Below the pieces are notes generated by a model that was not told where the DNA came from, made no database searches, and worked only from the letters and a program-made list of their open reading frames with translations. Shown here in pieces: positions 1 to 5,481 of a stretch of 6,509 nucleotides of DNA; the first letter of the stretch is position 1, and every line of letters begins with the position of its first letter. The stretch lies in contig QHVD01000182.1 in NCBI GenBank assembly GCA_003222235.1, positions 1-6,509 on the forward strand. Reading direction: 5' to 3'. The translations under genes were made by a program, and so were the position numbers. Source of the stretch: Gemmatimonadota bacterium (GTDB lineage: Bacteria; Gemmatimonadota; Gemmatimonadetes; Gemmatimonadales; GWC2-71-9).

Positions 1-1
1 G

Positions 2-220
2 GACGACCTGTACCGCAAGCGGTACCTCAAGGAGGCGGTGGATCAGTGCGTGGCCCAGCTGCCCACCCACCACCGCACCGTGTTCGTGCTGCGGGAGCTG
101 GAAGGGAAGAGCTACGCTGAGATCGCCGACATCACGGGGTGCAACCTGGGGACGGTCAAGAGCCGCCTCAACCGGGCGCGCAACAGCTTCGCCCAACTGA
201 TCGAGCCGTTGCTGGAGTAG
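2..220 (+). CDS. ECF-family RNA polymerase sigma factor, C-terminal part (5' truncated by window)
   Basis: The frame is open from the window edge to the TAG at 218-220 and gives 72 residues. They match sigma-70 region 4: QLPTHHRTVFVLRELEGKSY followed by a helix-turn-helix (about visible residues 38-61, AEIADITGCNLGTVKSRLNRAR). This is the pattern with which ECF sigma factors contact the -35 element. TVKSRLNRAR is the usual recognition-helix ending of RpoE-like proteins. The start codon and region 2 lie outside the window; the GTG at 38-40 lies in the middle of region 4 and should not be taken as the start. The anti-sigma gene 183 bp downstream fits the usual sigma/anti-sigma pairing. The family call is firm; the subgroup and regulon cannot be read from this fragment. 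Confidence 0.93.
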   Translation, partial: DDLYRKRYLKEAVDQCVAQLPTHHRTVFVLRELEGKSYAEIADITGCNLGTVKSRLNRARNSFAQLIEPLLE

Positions 221-360
221 GGGGCTGTAAACCCCCCGCCCCCCTCCCCCCCCCACCCAAGGTGTCGCGTGCTAGGTGTTGGGTGTCAGGGCGGTGCCAA
301 GATCGGGCACTCCTACACCTGACACCTGACACCCGACACCTTGAGTAGGGGTGGGCGGGG
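220..360. repeat. Long imperfect inverted repeat made of 7-bp tandem units in the sigma/anti-sigma spacer
   Basis: The left arm, 261-288, is four heptamers (GGTGTCG, CGTGCTA, GGTGTTG, GGTGTCA). The right arm, 312-339, is four complementary heptamers (CCTACAC, CTGACAC, CTGACAC, CCGACAC). The outer base is a perfect 10-bp pairing, CAAGGTGTCG (258-267) with CGACACCTTG (334-343). The apex closes with GGTGCC-type pairing (GTGCC 294-298 with GGCAC 306-310). Outside this, a C-rich tract (232-258) faces a G-rich tract (348-360), so pairing may extend further. A separate small stem, GGGGG (220-224) with CCCCC (232-236), overlaps the sigma stop. No T-tract follows, so this is not a classical intrinsic terminator. 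It could be an attenuator or mRNA stability hairpin, or a dispersed intergenic repeat of the genome. Confidence 0.75.
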
Positions 361-363
361 AAG

Positions 364-393
364 CGGAACCCCACCCGTTCCGTACGGTAGTAC
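364..393 (+). promoter_or_regulatory. Dyad cluster with an ECF-like -35 (GGAACC) upstream of the anti-sigma gene
   Basis: CGGAAC (364-369) and GTTCCG (377-382) form a perfect 6-bp inverted repeat with a 7-nt spacer. They are followed by the palindrome CCGTACGG (380-387) and a second GTAC (390-393). GGAACC at 365-370 resembles the -35 of ECF promoters. At the usual spacing the -10 would be GTAGTA (387-392), a moderate match to GTC-type -10 boxes. A transcript starting from it would begin only a few bases before the ATG at 404, which has no visible Shine-Dalgarno, so it would be nearly leaderless. This is a motif reading only; the site could equally be a chance dyad. Confidence 0.3.
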
Positions 394-403
394 TTAGCCA
401 TCC

Positions 404-910
404 ATGCGCTGCCATGAGTTCCTCGAGCGTTACACGGATTTCCGGGACGGGCTGATCACCGCGCCGTGTGACTTGCGGCGCTTCGAGCGTCATCTCGCGC
501 GGTGTCCGGTCTGCCGCAGGTATGACAGGGCCTTGCGGCAGGGCGTGCTTGCCCTGCAGGCGGCGGCGCTGATCGAGCCGTCACCGGACTTCCGCCGCCG
601 TCTCGAGGCGCGGCTCCGGCAAGAGCGCCGCCGTGGCCGGGGGAGCCCGCAGGTCCCGGTCCGCGCCGGGGTGGCGGGGGTGGCGGCGGCGCTCTTCGTG
701 GCGGCGGCGCTCGCGCTCGTCGCCCTCGAGGGAGTGAGCCGGCCCGAGGAGGCGCGCGCGCCCACCCTCCCTCCGGTACCCTTCCCCAAGCCGGTGGCGC
801 ACGCGAGCGTGCCCTTCGTCTCGTTCCAGGATCCGCGCACGAGCGTTGTCGCGGGAAACCCGAATCCCTACGGCACCGCGCTAGTCGAGCCCGCCACCGC
901 CGGGCGCTGA
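404..910 (+). CDS. Membrane-anchored zinc-finger anti-sigma factor (zf-HC2/ZAS type)
   Basis: This 168-residue protein is probably the negative regulator of the sigma factor encoded just upstream. Its N-terminal domain (about 1-60) carries the ZAS signature HX3CX2C (His30, Cys34, Cys37), plus Cys3-His4 at the extreme N-terminus. Members of this family bind zinc there and hold the sigma factor inactive at the inner membrane. A basic stretch (about 65-80) precedes one hydrophobic segment (about 88-110, rich in Ala, Val and Leu), which predicts a cytoplasmic N-terminus. The C-terminal part (about 111-168) is Pro-rich, has no recognised fold and would be periplasmic. No good Shine-Dalgarno lies before the ATG at 404, but this start gives the canonical MRCHEFLERYTDF opening. 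Release by regulated proteolysis is typical of the class but cannot be seen here. Its signal is unknown. Confidence 0.88.
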   Translation: MRCHEFLERYTDFRDGLITAPCDLRRFERHLARCPVCRRYDRALRQGVLALQAAALIEPSPDFRRRLEARLRQERRRGRGSPQVPVRAGVAGVAAALFVAAALALVALEGVSRPEEARAPTLPPVPFPKPVAHASVPFVSFQDPRTSVVAGNPNPYGTALVEPATAGR

Positions 911-977
911 GCCTTCCTCCGATACGGACTGCCCCGACCTTTATCCGAGCCCCGGTGCGCGGTAACTTCCGCCGCGT
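911..977 (+). other. Short spacer with a hairpin abutting the holA start
   Basis: These 67 bases separate the anti-sigma stop from the holA ATG. CGCGG (958-962) can pair with CCGCG (972-976) around a 9-nt loop, ending one base before the ATG. No Shine-Dalgarno, terminator or convincing -35/-10 pair is seen. TTTATC (940-945) is the only AT-richer hexamer and could be part of a -10. A promoter for the downstream operon may lie here or inside the anti-sigma gene. Confidence 0.3.
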
Positions 978-2033
978 ATGGGGGCTCTCTCCTATGACGC
1001 CCTGCTCCGGAGCCTCAAGCCGGGCGCGACACCCGATCCCGTCTACTACTTCCACGGCGACGAAGACGTCCTGAAGGACGAGGCGGTCCGTGCGCTCGTC
1101 GAGCTCGTCGTAGACCCCTCCGCGCGCGACTTCAACCTCGACCGACGCAGCGCGGCCGATCTCGACCCCGGCGCGTTCCATAGCCTGGTCAACACGCCAC
1201 CCATGCTCGCCCCGAGGCGTGTGGTGGTGCTGCGCGGCCTCGAGGACCTCAAGAAGACGTCCAAGGCTCGTCAGGAAGTGCTCCGCTACCTCGCCGCGCC
1301 GAGCCCGACGACCCTGCTGGTGCTGGTCCAGGGAGCGGGCACACCGCCCGATCCGGAGCTCGCGCGCGGAGCGACTACGGTCGCGGTGGAGCCGCTGCCG
1401 CCGGCCCGCGTGCTGAAGTGGATGGCGCACCAGGCACGCCAGTTGAGGCTGCGGCTCGAGCCGGATGCCGCCGAGCTACTCGCCGCGGCGGTCGGCAACG
1501 ACCTGGGCGCGCTGGCGCAAGAGCTCGGAAAGCTCTCGGCCCTCGCAATCGGCCGCTCCGCGACCCGGGACGATGTCGCGGCGCTCGTGGGCGTGCGGCA
1601 GGGGGAGACGCTCCAGGACTTTGTGGACGCGGCGCTCGAGCGCCGCGCGGCGGCTGCGGCGCGACTTGTCGAGCCGGTGCTGGAGCAGGCGGGGATGACC
1701 GGGGTTCGCATGGTGACGGCGCTCGGCACCGCAGTCCTCGGCACCGCTCTGGCGCGTGCGGAGCTCGATCGCGGGACCACGAGCCCCCGCCTCGAGTCCG
1801 TCGTCCTGAGCGCGGTGCGCGCCGCGCGTCCTTGGGGCGTGGGGAACTGGCAGGATACCGCCTCTCGCTGGGCCCGGTGGGCCACCCTGTGGAGCGCTGC
1901 CGAGCTGCGCGGCGCGCTGCGGCTCGCACTCACGGCCGATCGCGCGCTCAAATCGAGCACGGTGACCGACGAGCGGGGGATTCTCATGCAACTCGTGCTG
2001 GCCTGGGGAGTGCCGGCAAGGGAGGCCGCATGA
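978..2033 (+). CDS. holA: DNA polymerase III subunit delta
   Basis: The product is 351 residues, close to the usual length of about 340. HolA is the delta subunit of the clamp loader: it opens the beta sliding clamp so the loader can place it on primed DNA. The N-terminal domain has the family opening YYFHGDEDVLKDEAV (residues 23-37), then FNLDRRSAADLDPGAF and TPPMLAPRRVVVLRGLEDLK (73-92), which correspond to the clamp-binding AAA-like fold of delta. As in other delta subunits, no Walker A (GxxxxGKT) is present. The region from about 145 to 215 (LRLEPDAAELLAAAVGNDLG, ELGKLSALA) matches the second domain. The C-terminal collar domain (about 220-345) ends in ALTADRALKSSTVTDERGIL. The ATG at 978 has no clear Shine-Dalgarno but gives the expected N-terminus. 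Its stop overlaps the next start as ATGA, so the SPOR protein gene is probably translationally coupled to it. Confidence 0.93.
   Translation: MGALSYDALLRSLKPGATPDPVYYFHGDEDVLKDEAVRALVELVVDPSARDFNLDRRSAADLDPGAFHSLVNTPPMLAPRRVVVLRGLEDLKKTSKARQEVLRYLAAPSPTTLLVLVQGAGTPPDPELARGATTVAVEPLPPARVLKWMAHQARQLRLRLEPDAAELLAAAVGNDLGALAQELGKLSALAIGRSATRDDVAALVGVRQGETLQDFVDAALERRAAAAARLVEPVLEQAGMTGVRMVTALGTAVLGTALARAELDRGTTSPRLESVVLSAVRAARPWGVGNWQDTASRWARWATLWSAAELRGALRLALTADRALKSSTVTDERGILMQLVLAWGVPAREAA
2020..2025 (+). promoter_or_regulatory. Ribosome binding site for the SPOR protein gene
   Basis: GGGAGG lies inside the end of holA, 4 nt before the ATG at 2030. It supports the start at 2030 over the internal ATG at 2069, which is preceded only by the CGGA repeat run. 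Confidence 0.7.
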
Positions 2034-2884
2034 GGAGCAGACGGGCGGATGGGCGGACGGACGGACGGATGCTCGCGCTAGTGGTCATCCTGCTCTCCGC
2101 CAGTCCGCCCGTCCGCCTGTCCGCCCAGGTCGACTCCGTCCGCGCGGCCGCGCTGCGCGTCGCGCAGACCCGACCCGACTCGGCCCGGGCGATGATCCGA
2201 CGCCTCCTCACGAACCTTTCCCCCCAGGACTCCCTCTACCCGGGTGTGCTGTTCACGGCCGGCCGGATCGCCGCGGACGCGAGCCAATCCGCCACCAACC
2301 TGCAGCGCGTGATCGTCGAGTACGGCCGGTCCGTCTGGGCCGACTCGGCGCTCGTCCTGCTCACCCAGCTCTACTTCGCGCAGGGGGACCCTGCAGCAGC
2401 GGCGCAAGCGGCGGAGCGACTGCTGCGGGACTACCCCGACTCGCCTCTGAAGGCGCGCGCCGCGTTCTGGGGCGCCCGGGCGTATTTCGATCTGAAGGAC
2501 GAATCCCGAGCCTGTGCGCTGATTCGCGAGGCGCTGGACGGCAGCGGTGCCGACGTCGAATTCAAGAACCAGGTGAGCTTCTACGTCCCGCGCTGCACCG
2601 CCGGCGCCACCGCCGTGCCGGCGGCACCCAGCGCCGACAGCCAGGCGAAACCGACCGCGACGGGTTATGCCGTGCAGGTGCTCGCCGTGAAGAGCGCGGC
2701 GCAGGTGGACGAGATGTTGACGCGGCTCAAGGTGATGGGGTTCGACGCGCGTGTAGTCCGCGATACGAGCGGGCTATTCAAGGTGCGCGTGGGGCCCTAT
2801 TCGACGCGCGAGGAGGCGCAGCGGGCCCAGCGGCGTCTCAAGACGCGTCTTGGCGGTCAGCCGTTCGTGGTGGAACAGTTGTGA
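2030..2884 (+). CDS. Secreted tetratricopeptide/SPOR-domain protein
   Basis: The product is 284 residues from the ATG at 2030, which overlaps the holA stop by 4 nt. Residues 1-32 read as a signal peptide: a basic n-region (Arg-rich, RRADGRTDGR), a hydrophobic core (MLALVVILLSA, 14-24), and a signal peptidase I site at about LSA|Q (32/33). Residues 34-190 are helical and TPR-like: SALVLLTQLYFAQGDPAAAAQAAERLL (106-132), then RAAFWGARAYFDLKDESRACALIREAL (143-169). An Ala/Pro-rich linker (about 191-210) leads to a C-terminal SPOR domain (211-284: GYAVQVLAVKSAAQVDEMLTRL, then GLFKVRVGPYSTREEAQRA). SPOR domains bind glycan strands of septal peptidoglycan lacking stem peptides, so a periplasmic, cell-wall-associated role is likely. 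The specific function is unknown. The codons of the signal peptide contain a CGGA run and an inverted repeat, listed separately. The ATG at 2069 (Met14) would give a shorter signal peptide without the basic n-region. Confidence 0.85.
   Translation: MRSRRADGRTDGRMLALVVILLSASPPVRLSAQVDSVRAAALRVAQTRPDSARAMIRRLLTNLSPQDSLYPGVLFTAGRIAADASQSATNLQRVIVEYGRSVWADSALVLLTQLYFAQGDPAAAAQAAERLLRDYPDSPLKARAAFWGARAYFDLKDESRACALIREALDGSGADVEFKNQVSFYVPRCTAGATAVPAAPSADSQAKPTATGYAVQVLAVKSAAQVDEMLTRLKVMGFDARVVRDTSGLFKVRVGPYSTREEAQRAQRRLKTRLGGQPFVVEQL
2044..2125. repeat. Inverted repeat with CGGA tetranucleotide run inside signal-peptide codons
   Basis: The arm at 2044-2066 matches the reverse complement of 2103-2125 at 20 of 23 positions. 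Two of the three mismatches become G-U pairs in RNA, with a 36-nt loop between the arms. Within the left arm, 2054-2069 is (CGGA)x4 exactly, preceded by a degenerate CGGATGGG. The arms flank the codons for the hydrophobic core of the signal peptide, so the messenger could form a strong hairpin 14 nt after the start codon. Confidence 0.8.
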
Positions 2885-5481
2885 CGCCGCGGGTCGAGAC
2901 CGACACCCCGCTCATGCAGCAATACCGCGAGATCAAAGCGCGGTACCCCGACACGATCCTGTTTTTCCGGATGGGCGACTTCTACGAGATGTTCGAGGAC
3001 GATGCGCGCCTCGCCGCCCGAGAGCTTGGCCTCACGCTCACGTCGCGCAACAACGGCGGCGCGGCGGACGTGCCCCTCGCCGGCGTCCCCGTGAAGGCCG
3101 CCACCGAATACGTCCGGCGCCTGATTGTCAAAGGGCACCGCGTGGCGATCTGCGAGCAGGTCGAGGATCCGAAGCTCGCGAAGGGCCTGGTGCGTCGCGA
3201 GGTGGTGGAGACGGTCACACCGGGCACCGTCCTCACGGACGACTGGCTCGAGAAGAACCGCAACAACTTCCTGGTGGCGGTGGATCCCCGCGGCGTCGCC
3301 GCGGGGATCGCCGCCCTCGACCTGACGACCGGCGAGCTCGTGCTCGAGACCGTGCCGCCCGAAGAGCTCGCGACCGCGCTGGCGCGCTACGAGGCGGCCG
3401 AAGTCGTGGCGCCGGACGGGTGCGTCGCGGCGCTCCCTGATGGGGCCACCCGGACCGAACGCGAGGTCTGGGAGTTCGACCCCGAGCTCGCCCGCGAGGA
3501 CCTGGCGCGCGCGTTCCGGCTGGCTTCGCTCGACGGGCTTGGGGTGGAGCCTGGCGATCGGCCGGCGCTGGGCGCCGCGGGCGCGTTGCTCCGGTACGCG
3601 CGCGAACTGAAGCCTGCCGGTCTCCCGCATCTCGCCCGCCCACGCCTGCTCCGCCCGGGCGACGTGCTCGCGCTCGACGAGATGACGCGGCGCAACCTCG
3701 AGCTCGTGGAGCCACTCCGGGCGGGAACGTCCGGGGCGACGCTGCTCGAGGTGCTGGACCGCACGATGACGCCGATGGGGGCCCGGTTGCTGCGCCGCTG
3801 GTTGCTCGCGCCGCTCGTGGATCCCGCGGCGATCAATGCGCGGCTCGACGCGGTGGGGGTGCTTGTGGCCGACGCGCGCGGGCGCGACCGGGTGCGAGAG
3901 GCCCTGGACGGCGTGCGCGACCTGGAGCGGCTCGCGGGCAAGGCAGCGCTGGGGCGCGCGACGCCGCGCGACCTCGGGGCGTTGCGCGACTCCATCCTCC
4001 GGCTCCCCGACGCCCGCGCCGCCCTCGACGGTCTGGAGCACCGGGGTCGCGGCGCGCTGCTCGAGCGCGCGGCGGAGCGCTTCGACCTCCTGACGGATTT
4101 GGGCGACGAGCTCGCGCGCGCGCTCGTGGAGCGGCCGCCCGTGCAGCTCCCGGAAGGCGATGCGATCCGCCCCGGCTACGACCGCGAGCTCGACGAGCTC
4201 CGGAACGCGCGGGACGGCGGCAAGCAATACATCGCCTCCCTCCAGGCGCGCGAGCGGGAGCGCACCGGCATCCCGTCCCTCAAGGTGGGATTCAACAAGG
4301 TGTTCGGGTACTACATCGAGGTGACGAACCCGCACAAGACGAGAGTCCCGGACGACTACGAGCGGCGGCAGACGCTCTCCGGCGCCGAGCGGTACGTCAC
4401 GCCGGAGCTCAAGGAGTATGAGGCGAAGGTGCTCGGGGCCGAGGAGCGCATCGCGGCCCGCGAGGCCGAGCTCGTGGACGCGCTGCGGGGCGCCGTGGCC
4501 GAGGTGATCGCCCGGGTGCAGCTGACCGCTACGACCCTGGCGCAGCTCGACGTGTGGAGCGCCCTGGCCGACCTCGCGCACCGCGAGGGCTATGCGCGGC
4601 CCGAGGTCAACGCTGGGTTCGCCATCGAGCTCGAGGGGTCCCGCCACCCGGTGGTCGAGCGGATGATGGCGCGCGAGGCGTTCATTCCCAACGACGTGCG
4701 GCTCGACGAGGCCGGCCGGGTCATCCTGCTGACCGGGCCGAACATGGCGGGAAAGTCCACGCTGCTCCGGCAGGTGGGGCTGTGCGTGCTGCTCGCGCAG
4801 GTGGGGTCATTCGTGCCGGCTCGGCGCGCGCTGATCGGCGCGGTGGACCGGCTGTTCACCCGCGTCGGCGCCTCGGACAACCTGGCGCGCGGCCAGTCCA
4901 CCTTCATGGTGGAGATGAGCGAAACGAGTGCGATCCTCCACGGGGCGACAGGCCGGAGCCTGGTGCTGCTCGACGAGATCGGCCGCGGGACCTCGACCTA
5001 CGACGGCGTGGCGATCGCCTGGGCGGTGACCGAGCACCTCCACAACGTGATCGGCTGCAAGACCGTCTTCGCCACGCACTACCACGAGCTGACGCAGCTC
5101 ACCGAGGAACTCGCCCATGCGCGCAACTGCAACGTCGCCGTGCGCGAGGTCGGAGACGAGATCGTGTTCCTGCACCGGCTCGAACCGGGCGGGGCGGACC
5201 GCTCCTACGGCATCCACGTGGCGCGGCTCGCCGGTTTGCCCGCGCCGGTGGTGGGGCGGGCCTGGCAGGTGCTGCAGCTGCTCGAGGCCGGGCACCACGT
5301 CGCGCACCAGCCACCGCCCCCCGCCCGGCCCCCCGACGCCGCGCAACTCGGCCTCTTCGGCCAGACGCCCCCCCACCCGGTGATCGCCGAGCTCGACCAA
5401 CTGGACGTGAACACCTTGTCGCCTCTCGAAGCCCTCAACCGGCTGGCGGCGTGGAAGAAGCAGCTCGGGGAGGGGTCGTGA
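2881..5481 (+). CDS. mutS: DNA mismatch repair protein MutS
   Basis: This 866-residue full-length MutS recognises mismatches and small loops and starts methyl-independent or methyl-directed repair with MutL. Domain I has the mismatch-reading motif F-Y-E within GDFYEMF (Phe34, Glu36). The connector, lever and clamp follow, with GFNKVFGYYIEV at 470-481. The C-terminal ATPase holds Walker A GPNMAGKST (619-627), the signature loop DNLARGQSTFM (666-676), Walker B LVLLDEIGRGTS (Asp698, Glu699) and the ATHYHEL motif (731-737). Near the C-terminus, QLGLF (822-826) looks like a beta-clamp binding pentapeptide, which fits a role coupled to replication. All key residues are present, so the protein should be active. 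The GTG at 2881 overlaps the SPOR protein stop as GTGA without a clear Shine-Dalgarno, suggesting coupling. The next Met is residue 12, a less likely start. A long antisense open frame here is a GC artefact. Confidence 0.98.
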   Translation: MTPRVETDTPLMQQYREIKARYPDTILFFRMGDFYEMFEDDARLAARELGLTLTSRNNGGAADVPLAGVPVKAATEYVRRLIVKGHRVAICEQVEDPKLAKGLVRREVVETVTPGTVLTDDWLEKNRNNFLVAVDPRGVAAGIAALDLTTGELVLETVPPEELATALARYEAAEVVAPDGCVAALPDGATRTEREVWEFDPELAREDLARAFRLASLDGLGVEPGDRPALGAAGALLRYARELKPAGLPHLARPRLLRPGDVLALDEMTRRNLELVEPLRAGTSGATLLEVLDRTMTPMGARLLRRWLLAPLVDPAAINARLDAVGVLVADARGRDRVREALDGVRDLERLAGKAALGRATPRDLGALRDSILRLPDARAALDGLEHRGRGALLERAAERFDLLTDLGDELARALVERPPVQLPEGDAIRPGYDRELDELRNARDGGKQYIASLQARERERTGIPSLKVGFNKVFGYYIEVTNPHKTRVPDDYERRQTLSGAERYVTPELKEYEAKVLGAEERIAAREAELVDALRGAVAEVIARVQLTATTLAQLDVWSALADLAHREGYARPEVNAGFAIELEGSRHPVVERMMAREAFIPNDVRLDEAGRVILLTGPNMAGKSTLLRQVGLCVLLAQVGSFVPARRALIGAVDRLFTRVGASDNLARGQSTFMVEMSETSAILHGATGRSLVLLDEIGRGTSTYDGVAIAWAVTEHLHNVIGCKTVFATHYHELTQLTEELAHARNCNVAVREVGDEIVFLHRLEPGGADRSYGIHVARLAGLPAPVVGRAWQVLQLLEAGHHVAHQPPPPARPPDAAQLGLFGQTPPHPVIAELDQLDVNTLSPLEALNRLAAWKKQLGEGS
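5467..5475 (+). promoter_or_regulatory. Ribosome binding site for the TonB-domain lipoprotein gene
   Basis: GGGGAGGGG sits at the end of mutS, just before the GTG at 5478. It decides that start, because the frame is open far upstream inside mutS. The lipobox at the expected distance supports the same choice. Confidence 0.65.

Noticed and set aside
220..236. GGGGG-loop-CCCCC after the sigma stop as an intrinsic terminator
   Set aside because: The 5-bp stem is followed by a C-rich tract, not a T-tract.
261..340. The repeated heptamers as a CRISPR array
   Set aside because: The units are 7 bp, directly adjacent without spacers, and arranged as an inverted pair; no cas genes are present.
456..1430. 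A 324-codon minus-strand open frame over the anti-sigma and holA genes
   Set aside because: Its translation is Arg/Pro/Ala-rich low complexity, and both plus-strand genes underneath have clear family motifs.
1418..2029. Upstream extension of the SPOR protein frame into holA
   Set aside because: The extension is Arg/Gly/Ala-rich shadow sequence; the ATG at 2030 follows GGGAGG and begins a signal peptide.
2857..4647. A 596-codon open frame on the minus strand
   Set aside because: It lies antisense to unmistakable mutS, is rich in Arg, His and Pro with no recognisable domain, and is the usual by-product of high-GC codon use.
4554..5477. Long upstream extension of the lipoprotein frame into mutS
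   Set aside because: The extension is out of frame with mutS and low complexity; the GTG at 5478 has a ribosome binding site and a lipobox at the right distance.
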